Below, piece by piece: positions 1-5,497 of a DNA stretch of 5,497 nt. The notes under the pieces are model-generated. The model did no database searches, was not told the origin of the DNA, and worked only from the letters and a program-made list of their open reading frames with translations. Position numbers and translations under genes: made by a program. Within the stretch, counting starts at the first letter, position 1. The number at the start of each line of letters is the position of its first letter. Origin of the DNA: Betaproteobacteria bacterium (GTDB lineage Bacteria; Pseudomonadota; Gammaproteobacteria; Burkholderiales; Casimicrobiaceae); the NCBI GenBank assembly GCA_005883655.1, contig VBDA01000278.1, forward strand, positions 1 to 5,497, written 5' to 3'.

Positions 1-3
1 GCA

Positions 4-1200
4 ATGGACAATCTGCAAAGATATTTGGCGCTCGTGGTGCTTAGCTTGTGTTCGCTGCTCGGCACGCCGGCGGCCGTTTACGCCGCCGCCGGCTACGTCG
101 AGACCGATCTCGTCGTCAACCAGCAAGTCAACAACGTGCCGACGTTGACCGACAAGAATGGCATCGTGCACGTCGCAAAGTTCTTCGATCCAAACTTGGT
201 GAACCCGTGGGGTGTCGGGGAATCCGCAACCTCTCCCTTCTGGGTGTCGGATAACGGCGCTGGGGTGTCGTCTCTGTACAACACGCAAGGGACGCCACAA
301 TCCCTCGTCGTGGCGATCCCGGCGCCGGACGACCCGCTCGGGACGGGCGGGGCGCCGACAGGACTGGTCTTCAACACGGCGCAGGCCCAAGGCGCGTTCA
401 AGATCGTCGGCGTGAATAGCAACGGCGCCGCGGTCAGTTTGCCAGCGGTCTTCCTGTTCGCGGCCGAGGACGGGACGATCCTGGGCTGGAATCCGGGCGT
501 GAACCCGCCAAACACGCCCGTAGCCTCGCGGGGCAGGCATGCGATTATTGCGGTCGACCACTCCGCCATTCCCGATGCCGCCAACGGCGCCGTTTACAAG
601 GGCCTCGCCATCGCCACGGACAGCAACGGCCACACCTTCCTTTACGCGACCAACTTCCGCGCCGGCACGGTCGACGTGTACAACGCCGCCTTCCAGCAGG
701 TGACGCTTCCTCCGAACGCGTTCGTAGATCCACATCTGCCGCGCGGTTATGCTCCGTTCAACGTCGTCCCGATCGGCAACAGGCTGTTCGTCACTTATGC
801 AGTTCAGGGTGCCGAGAAGAAAGACGATGTGGCCGGCCAGAGCCACGGCATCGTCGACACCTTCGATCTCGCCGGTAACATGCTCGCGCGATTCGCACAG
901 CACGGCCAGCTCGATTCGCCGTGGGGCGTCGCGCAGGCTCCGGCTGGGTTCGGCCAGTTCAGCGGTCAGATCCTGATCGGCAATTTCGGCAACGGTCACA
1001 TCAACGCGTTCGATCCCGCAACGGGCGAATTTGTGGACAAGGTGCGCAATCCCCACGGGCAAGCGATCGTCATCGACGGGCTGTGGACGATCATGTTCGG
1101 CAACGGAAGGAATGGCGGGGACCAGAATAAGCTCTATTTCACCGCCGGCCCGAACGACGAGTCCGATGGTCTGTTCGGGAGCCTCGCACCGGCCGAATGA
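4..1200 (+). CDS. TIGR03118 family secreted beta-propeller-like protein
   Basis: This is a 398-residue exported protein of unknown biochemical role. Residues 1-27 form a Sec signal peptide: a short n-region with Arg6, a hydrophobic stretch at 8-20, and a likely cut after VYA (27) or shortly after. The mature part has spaced blocks resembling NHL/propeller blades: NPWGVGESATSPFWVSDNGAG (about 67-87), YKGLAIATDSNGHTFLYATNF (about 198-218) and SPWGVAQAPAGFGQFSGQIL (about 305-324). The C-terminal block FGNGRNGGDQNKLYFTAGPN (365-384), followed by DGLFGSL, is the signature I associate with TIGR03118. Some relatives carry a PEP-CTERM sorting tail; this one ends in LAPAE with no such tail, so it is probably periplasmic or released. 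ATG at 4 gives a proper signal peptide, but only three upstream bases are visible, so neither the ribosome binding site nor the operon context can be judged. The family assignment is fairly sure; the function is unknown. Confidence 0.88.
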   Translation: MDNLQRYLALVVLSLCSLLGTPAAVYAAAGYVETDLVVNQQVNNVPTLTDKNGIVHVAKFFDPNLVNPWGVGESATSPFWVSDNGAGVSSLYNTQGTPQSLVVAIPAPDDPLGTGGAPTGLVFNTAQAQGAFKIVGVNSNGAAVSLPAVFLFAAEDGTILGWNPGVNPPNTPVASRGRHAIIAVDHSAIPDAANGAVYKGLAIATDSNGHTFLYATNFRAGTVDVYNAAFQQVTLPPNAFVDPHLPRGYAPFNVVPIGNRLFVTYAVQGAEKKDDVAGQSHGIVDTFDLAGNMLARFAQHGQLDSPWGVAQAPAGFGQFSGQILIGNFGNGHINAFDPATGEFVDKVRNPHGQAIVIDGLWTIMFGNGRNGGDQNKLYFTAGPNDESDGLFGSLAPAE

Positions 1201-1490
1201 TCAGTTCGGTAGCGGCGACGGAGGGACAAAATGGCCCCCCGTCTGTGGAGGTTTGTGCGCCGCTTCCATCGGCTCTGTCTACGCCGCGCGTGAGGCGTCT
1301 CCACAACGAGCCTGTCTGTCGTGGGGACGCGCGACCTCCGGCGCGGCCCTCATGGACCAATCGGTGACCTTGCGGTGGAATATTTTACCGATGGATCGGT
1401 TTACACTGGTATTAGTCAAATCAGACGACGCTATCGATTTCGATCCCCGTGCGGTTTCCGGGTCGCCGGCGACTGCGGGGAGGGGGCAGC
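1201..1490. other. Intergenic region upstream of the anti-sigma operon
   Basis: This is a 290-bp gap. Open frames cross it on both strands, but their translations are Arg/Ser-rich with no recognisable family, no plausible start context and no link to a neighbour, so I read it as non-coding. I see no remnant of an ECF sigma gene. A 5-bp stem (CCGAA at 1193-1197, TTCGG at 1205-1209) straddles the stop of the preceding gene but has no T-run, so it is not a convincing terminator. The AT-richest part, about 1376-1440, is the likely promoter zone for the downstream operon. A perfect 12-bp palindrome, GTCGCCGGCGAC, lies at 1462-1473 just before the ribosome binding site of the next gene. Confidence 0.6.
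1360..1415 (+). promoter_or_regulatory. Candidate promoter/operator of the anti-sigma operon
   Basis: A 14-bp dyad, ACCGAT-GG-ATCGGT, lies at 1387-1400, and a further ATCGGT half-site lies at 1360-1365, 35 bp upstream of the matching half-site at 1395-1400. An extended -10-like element, TGGTATTAG, lies at 1407-1415 and matches TATAAT at four of six positions with an upstream TG. Alternatively GGAAT at 1377-1381 followed by CGGTTT at 1397-1402 has the general look of an ECF-sigma promoter (15-bp spacer), which would suit an autoregulated anti-sigma operon. These readings are not compatible in detail, and none is supported beyond motif resemblance. Confidence 0.25.
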
Positions 1491-2138
1491 ATGAGCGGAC
1501 GAGTACTACCGGTAGTTCCCGCGGAGCACAAAGTAGCCGATGTGCTGCTGCCGTGGTTCGTGAACGGCACCTTGGACAAGGACGAGCTTGCGTTTGTAGA
1601 GCAGCATCTCAGCGAGTGCGTGCGTTGCCAGCGTGAGGTCCAGTGGCTGCGCGAGCTTCGCGCGGCTTGCGTCGATGGAGAAGCAGCGCCGGGCGCCTCT
1701 GCTGTTTTCCGCAATCTGCGTCGCCAGCTTGACGAGCCGCGCACGGGGCGAGGCAAAGTAGCGTCCCTGAGCAAGCTTTGGAGACGGGCTCCGTCCTGGT
1801 CGCGATGGGCCATGGCGGCGCAACTGGCGGCGATCGTCGCGCTGGGAGCCGTGCTGTTGCCGTCCACGGACGGCCTCGTCCCGTACCGGACCCTCGGTGC
1901 GCGGAGCGCTGATGCGCCGACCGGCAGCCTGGTCGTTGTCTTCGATCCGACCACTCCTGAGTCAGAGCTCCGCCGGATGCTGCGCAAGGCGGGAGTCCGC
2001 GTCGCGGACGGGCCGACCCAGACGAATGCATACGTCCTCAAGGTCGCGGCGGAACAACAGGTCGAGGCGGTGCAAGCCTTGCGCGCGGAGCCCGCCGTGG
2101 TGCTGGTCGAACAGCTCGATCGTGCCGAAGCCCGTTGA
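1491..2138 (+). CDS. zf-HC2 (ZAS) anti-sigma factor with periplasmic I9-like domain
   Basis: This 215-residue single-pass membrane protein is predicted to sequester an ECF sigma factor at the inner membrane. The cytoplasmic N-terminus holds a zinc-binding anti-sigma domain: His39-x3-Cys43-x2-Cys46 (HLSECVRC), with His13 standing where many relatives have the first Cys ligand, and the typical LLPWFVNGTLDKDE stretch between them. A basic linker (RR at 98-99) precedes one membrane span at about 106-123. The outer part (about 145-210) reads as strand-helix-strand-strand-helix-strand (LVVVF; ESELRRMLRKAG; VRVADG; AYVLKV; QQVEAVQALRAE; AVVLVEQ), resembling a peptidase-inhibitor I9/propeptide fold. 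ATG at 1491 is chosen over the in-frame GTG at 1449 because a GGGGAGGGGG ribosome binding site sits just before it and the ZAS domain then starts at the usual distance. The stop overlaps the start of the protease gene. No sigma gene is adjacent in the window, so its partner is unknown. Confidence 0.87.
   Translation: MSGRVLPVVPAEHKVADVLLPWFVNGTLDKDELAFVEQHLSECVRCQREVQWLRELRAACVDGEAAPGASAVFRNLRRQLDEPRTGRGKVASLSKLWRRAPSWSRWAMAAQLAAIVALGAVLLPSTDGLVPYRTLGARSADAPTGSLVVVFDPTTPESELRRMLRKAGVRVADGPTQTNAYVLKVAAEQQVEAVQALRAEPAVVLVEQLDRAEAR
2135..2138 (+). promoter_or_regulatory. Stop/start overlap coupling anti-sigma and protease
   Basis: The four bases TTGA hold the TTG start of the protease and the TGA stop of the anti-sigma gene. 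There is no strong Shine-Dalgarno sequence immediately upstream (the sequence before it reads GTGCCGAAGCCCG), so initiation probably relies on ribosomes terminating on the anti-sigma frame. This would tie protease output to anti-sigma translation. Confidence 0.6.
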
Positions 2139-3412
2139 CGGCGACGCGCACATCGCTCCTGGTCTTGCTGTCGCTGTGCGCGGTGGCGTGTGCGCGGCTG
2201 GATCGTGTCACCGCCACCCCGGTCGACGATGGTTCCACCGAGCGGCAAGTCCTGGTCATGTTGCGTTTGGCGCCGCCGCACTTTCGCCCCGATGTGGCCT
2301 ATGGCGGCAGCTACGACGCGCGCGCCGGAGGCAGCGCCCGACGACGGATTGCCGAAGCGATTGCCAGCCAATATAGCCTGACGATCACCAACGACTGGCC
2401 CATGCAGGCTCTTGGAGTCGATTGCTTCGTCATGCAGGTGGGCAGCAACGCGTCGCTGCCGCGACTGGTGGAACAATTGTCGCTTGACCCGCGGGTAGAG
2501 TCAGCGCAGTCCATGAACTTGTTTCGTGTGCTCGCCCACAACGATCCCCTTTATCCGCTGCAACCCAGTGCCAAACTCTGGCATCTGGCCGAGCTTCACA
2601 AGATCACCACGGGCCGGTACGTTCGGGTGGCGGAGGTCGATACCGGAGTAGAGCTCGACCACCCGGACCTAAGCGGTCGAGTAGCCTTGGCGCGAAATTT
2701 CGTCGACGGTCGCCAAGACGTCGCAGAAGAACACGGAACCGCGGTCGCCGGAATCATCGCCGCCCGAGCCGACGATCGCCTGGGCATCGCCGGAATTGCG
2801 CCGGAAGCCAAATTGATGGCACTGCGTGCCTGTTGGCAGGAGCTACCCGGGCGCGCCGATGCGGCGATTTGCAGCAGCTTTACCCTGGCGAAGGCGCTGC
2901 ACTTCGCTCTCGACGAGAATGCCCAGGTGATCAACTTGAGTCTCGGCGGACCGCGCGACCGACTTCTGGAACGCTTGCTTGATGCCGCAATGACGCGCGG
3001 CATTACAGTTGTCGTCGCCGCCGACCCAGGTGTCCGTGATGGCGGCTTTCCCGCATCGCACCCCGGCGTGCTTGCCGTCGCGGGCGATGACGCGCACGAT
3101 GTACCGGTAGGCGTCCTGCTAGGACCTGGGCGAGACATTCCGACAACGATGGTGGGTGCCAAGTGGGGCTTTGTTGCCGGCTCATCGTTTGCTGCGGCCC
3201 ATCTGACCGGCCTTGTGGCGCTGTTGCGGGAGCTCGCACCCAACCTGCGGCCGCAGCAGATCCGGGAGGCGCTGGCAGCTCAGGCGATTCCGGCGCTGGC
3301 GGGCGACCATCGCGCTATTGTCGATGCCTGTGCGGCCGTCGCGAGAATAGCTGGAACTTGTGCCTGTGCGTGTGCAGTGGCAGGTGACACGAAGTCTCCG
3401 CCGCCCCTCTAA
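2135..3412 (+). CDS. S8 subtilisin-like serine peptidase, secreted, possible lipoprotein
   Basis: This 425-residue exported protein has a subtilase fold. The TTG start overlaps the preceding TGA as TTGA (2135-2138), implying translational coupling; no ATG, GTG or TTG lies in frame just upstream, and this start gives a complete signal peptide. Residues 1-18 are hydrophobic with Arg5, and AVAC ending at Cys19 is an acceptable though not ideal lipobox. Residues about 38-130 resemble an I9 inhibitor/propeptide domain (QVLVMLRL; helix near 67-79; CFVMQV; LPRLVEQLSLDPRVESAQ). The catalytic domain spans about 147-385: Asp169 in EVDTGVELDHPD, His200 in EHGTAVAGI, INLSLGG substrate-binding strand at 266-272, and Ser351 in GSSFAAAHLTG. 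The stretch that normally carries the oxyanion Asn (AAAGN) reads VVVAADPGV (292-300) with no Asn, so activity may be reduced or altered. The tail is Cys-rich (Cys399, 409, 411, 413). Assignment to S8 is firm; the substrate is unknown, with the anti-sigma factor a candidate partner. Confidence 0.9.
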   Translation: MTATRTSLLVLLSLCAVACARLDRVTATPVDDGSTERQVLVMLRLAPPHFRPDVAYGGSYDARAGGSARRRIAEAIASQYSLTITNDWPMQALGVDCFVMQVGSNASLPRLVEQLSLDPRVESAQSMNLFRVLAHNDPLYPLQPSAKLWHLAELHKITTGRYVRVAEVDTGVELDHPDLSGRVALARNFVDGRQDVAEEHGTAVAGIIAARADDRLGIAGIAPEAKLMALRACWQELPGRADAAICSSFTLAKALHFALDENAQVINLSLGGPRDRLLERLLDAAMTRGITVVVAADPGVRDGGFPASHPGVLAVAGDDAHDVPVGVLLGPGRDIPTTMVGAKWGFVAGSSFAAAHLTGLVALLRELAPNLRPQQIREALAAQAIPALAGDHRAIVDACAAVARIAGTCACACAVAGDTKSPPPL

Positions 3413-3419
3413 GGGCGGT

Positions 3420-4076
3420 GTGTTCCGCCACGCCGTCGCTCTCTGGTTCGCGTTAGTTGCCGCCAACGTCTCCGCCCAGTTTTCGGGCAGCTTGATCCTG
3501 GTCTCGGATTACCGGTTTCGAGGTGTTTCGCTGAGTCACAACAACCCCGCTGCGCAGCTCGGTGCCGTTTACGATGATGCCCGGGGCTGGTACGCCGGTG
3601 CATTTGCCTCTACCGTTCAGTTTGCCGAGCCGTCGTCGAGTCGAGAGCTGCAGACAATTGCTTTCGGCGGGTATGTCTGGCGCTTTGGCTCCGGGCTGAG
3701 TTCAGAAGTTGGCGCGGATTATTCCGCCTTTACCGGCCCCGGTGGCTATAGCTATCCGGAAGTGTACTGGGGCATCGCATACGAGAATCTCAGTGGGAGA
3801 CTGTATTACGCGCCACGTTACTTTGTGCACGACTCGGATGCCATTTACGGCGAAGTAAACGGCGCGCAACCCCTGCTCGATCGTGTTCGCCTGCTGGCTC
3901 ACGCGGGTGTCTTGCGCAACAGCACCGAAAATTTCTATACGGGTCGGTCGGTCCATCACGTGTTCGATGCCCGGCTCGGCGTGGGAGTCGATTTCGATCA
4001 ATTCAGTGTCCAGCTCAATTGGGTAGGGAGCAGTTCCGCGAACGCGACTTATCCGGCCGAAACGGTGCCGTGCTGA
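3420..4076 (+). CDS. TorF/Gcw_chp family outer-membrane protein, C-terminus frame-disrupted
   Basis: This 218-residue predicted outer-membrane beta-barrel belongs to the TorF/Gcw_chp (TIGR02001) putative-porin family. The GTG start at 3420 is chosen because AAGGG (3411-3415), overlapping the protease stop codon, is a well-placed ribosome binding site, and because it gives a clean signal peptide (1-19, cut after NVSA before Gln20). A GTG at 3360 would lie inside the protease gene and add 20 basic residues before the signal. The family hallmark SDYRFRGVSLSHNNPA (29-44) follows directly, then alternating aromatic/small-residue strands such as YPEVYWGIAYENLSGRLYYA (112-131) and the late strands ARLGVGVDFDQFSVQLNWVG (184-203). 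As read, it ends in YPAETVPC, without the terminal aromatic residue expected of a barrel. Shifting frame by one base at about 4053 gives an ending VLSLSRSF and a stop at 4096. It is the third gene of the anti-sigma/protease operon. The transported solute is unknown. Confidence 0.83.
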   Translation: MFRHAVALWFALVAANVSAQFSGSLILVSDYRFRGVSLSHNNPAAQLGAVYDDARGWYAGAFASTVQFAEPSSSRELQTIAFGGYVWRFGSGLSSEVGADYSAFTGPGGYSYPEVYWGIAYENLSGRLYYAPRYFVHDSDAIYGEVNGAQPLLDRVRLLAHAGVLRNSTENFYTGRSVHHVFDARLGVGVDFDQFSVQLNWVGSSSANATYPAETVPC

Positions 4077-4096
4077 GCCTGTCCCGATCGTTTTAG
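4053..4096 (+). other. Out-of-frame C-terminal beta-strand of the porin
   Basis: In the frame shifted relative to the porin, codons from 4055 to 4093 read GRNGAVLSLSRSF, followed by TAG at 4094-4096. The alternating pattern VLSLSRSF with a terminal Phe is what outer-membrane barrels use as their BamA-recognised last strand. One extra C in the CC at 4053-4054 would make the gene read TYPGRNGAVLSLSRSF, giving a 225-residue protein. I therefore think the true coding region extends to 4096, or did so recently. Confidence 0.6.
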
Positions 4097-4144
4097 ACGG
4101 CAAACCGCATCGCAGGCCGGGCCAAGAAGTCGGCGGCGTGTGCA

Positions 4145-4162
4145 GCAGCGACAGCGTCGTGC
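4145..4162 (+). terminator. Weak hairpin after the operon, possible terminator
   Basis: GCA-G-CGAC / AGC loop / GTCG-TGC forms a 7-bp stem with one bulged G, about 50 bases after the restored porin stop and followed by GGCTCCTTTCCC. The T-run is short and interrupted, so intrinsic termination is only possible. The rest of the 4097-4247 spacer shows no clear promoter for the next gene; TTCAAA at 4177-4182 is the best -35-like match, with no good -10 at the right distance. Confidence 0.2.
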
Positions 4163-4247
4163 GGCTCCTTTCCCGGTTCAAACAAAGGTGCGATGATTAA
4201 AGATCAACCGCGCTAGCCAAGCGCCGTTGCACCGGGGAGCCGTTGCC

Positions 4248-5321
4248 ATGTTCCGAATCTTTTTTCTTTTCGTCACCTGGTTCGCCCTTGCGAGCGTCGA
4301 CGCGGCCGAGTATCCCGCACCTGCGCAAGGCGATTTCGTCGTCCAGAATTTTCGCTTCGCCTCCAATGAGAAATTGCCGGAGCTCCGCCTTCATTACCGG
4401 ACGATCGGCACGCCGCAACGCGATGCGCAAGGGCTAGTTCGCAACGCAGTCCTCATCCTGCATGGTACGGGCGGGAGCGGCGCGCAGTTCATTCGGCAGG
4501 AATTCGCAGGCTCGCTGTTCGGCGCCGGCCAGGCGCTCGATGCGGGTCGCTATTTCATCATTCTTCCCGATGGCATCGGGCACGGGCAGTCGAGCAAGCC
4601 GAGCGACGGCCTGCACGCGGCATTTCCCCACTACGGCTACATCGACATGGTCGAGGCCCAATACCGGTTGCTCACCGACGGTCTGGGCGTCAATCATTTG
4701 CGCCTCGTCATGGGAACCTCGATGGGCGGCATGCAGACGTGGCTATGGGGCGAGCGCTATCCCGGCTTCATGGACGCGTTGATGCCGCTTGCGAGCCTGC
4801 CCACGCAAATTTCCGGACGTAACCGTGTCTGGCGCCGCGTCATCATCGATGCGATACGCAGCGACGCGGACTGGCGCGGTGGCAACTATGCGTCGCAGCC
4901 GCCGAGCCTCCATACGGCGGCCGAAATGCTGTATTTCATGTCCAGCAATCCGCCGCTGCGCCAGCAACAGATGCCAACGCTCGCGAAAAGCGATTCGGCG
5001 TTGGACTCGGCGGTCGAATCGTTGATGAAGACGAGCGATGCAAACGATATGCTGTACCAGCTCGAGGCTTCGCGCGACTACGACCCTGGTCCCGATCTCG
5101 AAAAGATTCGCGTGCCGCTGATGGCAGTCAATTCCGCGGACGACCTCATCAACCCGCCCGAGCTTGGCATTCTGGAGCGTGAGATCAAACGCGTTCCGAA
5201 GGGACAGGCGATAGTCCTTCCCTTGAGCCCGGAGACGCGCGGCCACGGCACCCACACCATCGCGACGGTGTGGAAGCAATATCTCGAGGAGCTGCTGGCT
5301 TCGTCCGCGCGATCGAATTGA
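4248..5321 (+). CDS. Exported alpha/beta-fold hydrolase, MetX-like
   Basis: This 357-residue protein has the homoserine O-acetyltransferase-like (MetX) type of alpha/beta-hydrolase core. ATG at 4248 is chosen over TTG at 4227: GGAG at 4236-4239 lies 8 bases upstream, and this start gives a signal peptide (MFRIFFLFVTWFALASVDAA, cut near residue 18-20). After it come LILHGTGGSG (68-77, oxyanion-loop region), LPDGIGHGQSSKPSDG (106-121), the nucleophile elbow GTSMGGMQTW with Ser158, Asp299 in DDLINPPE aligning with the MetX DWLFPP acid, and His333 in RGHGTHT as the likely base (His336 is the alternative). All three catalytic residues are therefore present. True MetX enzymes are cytoplasmic and use acetyl-CoA; an exported copy cannot readily do so, so a hydrolase acting on an ester or similar periplasmic substrate is more likely. 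It is separated from the upstream operon by about 150-170 bp and is probably an independent unit. Confidence 0.87.
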   Translation: MFRIFFLFVTWFALASVDAAEYPAPAQGDFVVQNFRFASNEKLPELRLHYRTIGTPQRDAQGLVRNAVLILHGTGGSGAQFIRQEFAGSLFGAGQALDAGRYFIILPDGIGHGQSSKPSDGLHAAFPHYGYIDMVEAQYRLLTDGLGVNHLRLVMGTSMGGMQTWLWGERYPGFMDALMPLASLPTQISGRNRVWRRVIIDAIRSDADWRGGNYASQPPSLHTAAEMLYFMSSNPPLRQQQMPTLAKSDSALDSAVESLMKTSDANDMLYQLEASRDYDPGPDLEKIRVPLMAVNSADDLINPPELGILEREIKRVPKGQAIVLPLSPETRGHGTHTIATVWKQYLEELLASSARSN

Positions 5322-5392
5322 CAGCGAATCCGTCGAAGGCTTTTACCGTTTTTCCGACGCTGTCCACTGAATTTTCGTTGTCCTCGGAAAAT

Positions 5393-5464
5393 ATGCAAAC
5401 TAGTCGATGTCTTTTGTCGCTAACAGTTCTTGTCGGCGCCGCGGCGCCGGCGGCCAACGCATAA
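5393..5464 (+). CDS. Doubtful 23-residue ORF resembling a bare signal peptide
   Basis: ATG at 5393 opens a 23-codon frame. Its product has a short n-region with one Arg, a hydrophobic core (CLLSLTVLVGAAAP) and an AxA-type end (ANA), then TAA at 5462-5464. GGAA at 5386-5389 is a weak ribosome binding site just before it. It looks like a Sec signal peptide that stops exactly at its cleavage site. It may be the start of an exported protein broken by a nonsense or frameshift change, a leader peptide, or chance. The same frame stays open from 5465 to the window edge, but that stretch resembles nothing I know. I would not rely on this call. Confidence 0.22.
   Translation: MQTSRCLLSLTVLVGAAAPAANA
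5435..5448. repeat. 14-bp perfect palindrome GGCGCC-GC-GGCGCC
   Basis: The sequence GGCGCCGCGGCGCC is identical to its reverse complement. It lies inside the doubtful small ORF and has no T-run after it, so it is not an obvious terminator. In GC-rich DNA, Ala/Gly-coding stretches easily produce such palindromes, so function is uncertain. Confidence 0.3.
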
Positions 5465-5497
5465 TGTCGGCACCCGCGTTCCGTAGCATGCAATGAG

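Noticed and set aside
1193..1209. CCGAA/TTCGG hairpin as a terminator of the first gene
   Set aside because: The stem is only 5 bp, includes the stop codon in its loop, and has no T-run.
1031..1636. Open frame of about 200 codons bridging the first gap
   Set aside because: It overlaps the ends of two real genes out of frame, is Arg/Ser-rich, and has no ribosome binding site or recognisable motif.
1421..2476. Long antisense open frame (about 350 codons) opposite the anti-sigma and protease genes
   Set aside because: Its translation is low-complexity Arg/Ser/Ala-rich with no domain, and it mirrors two well-supported + strand genes. Such shadows are common in GC-rich coding DNA.
2596..3243. 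Antisense open frame of about 215 codons inside the protease gene
   Set aside because: It lies wholly opposite the conserved S8 catalytic domain, and its product is Ser/Arg/Pro-rich without family features.
3360..3419. Upstream GTG start for the porin
   Set aside because: It would overlap the protease by 53 bases and add a basic 20-residue extension before an otherwise normal signal peptide; GTG at 3420 has the better ribosome binding site.
5321..5363. Imperfect hairpin (ACAGCG with CGCTGT, CGTCG with CGACG) just after the hydrolase stop, as a terminator
   Set aside because: The arms are far apart and compete with each other, and the T-rich part lies in the loop rather than after the stem, so it does not fit an intrinsic terminator.

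Overview
The window is GC-rich and densely coded on the + strand. It has the character of a Gram-negative proteobacterial chromosome, and a beta- or gammaproteobacterium is my best guess. The evidence is a TorF/Gcw_chp-type outer-membrane protein, Sec signal peptides on four of the five main genes, a zf-HC2 anti-sigma factor and strong GC bias at third codon positions. I see no mobile element, CRISPR array, rRNA or tRNA.

Layout. (1) 4-1200 encodes a secreted beta-propeller-like protein of the TIGR03118 family. (2) 1201-1490 is a 290-bp gap with no convincing gene; it holds a dyad (ACCGAT-GG-ATCGGT) and weak promoter-like elements. (3) 1491-4076 is a tight three-gene operon: a single-pass zf-HC2 anti-sigma factor, a secreted (possibly lipoprotein) S8 subtilisin-like protease that starts at a TTG overlapping the anti-sigma stop codon, and a TorF-like outer-membrane protein whose ribosome binding site overlaps the protease stop codon. 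(4) 4077-4247 is a short spacer. (5) 4248-5321 encodes an exported MetX-like alpha/beta hydrolase. (6) 5322-5497 is mostly non-coding and holds one doubtful 23-codon ORF that looks like a bare signal peptide.

The operon is the most interesting part. The periplasmic domain of the anti-sigma factor and the N-terminal inhibitor/propeptide-like domain of the protease appear to share one beta-alpha-beta-beta-alpha-beta pattern. This suggests, as inference, an envelope-sensing module in which protease and anti-sigma factor interact or compete, with an outer-membrane protein as co-transcribed partner. No ECF sigma gene lies next to the anti-sigma gene in this window, which is unusual. The protease keeps its Asp/His/Ser triad but lacks the usual oxyanion-hole Asn. 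The outer-membrane protein ends in a non-canonical tail, and a one-base shift at about 4053 restores a classic C-terminal strand ending in Phe. That points to a frameshift or a sequence error.
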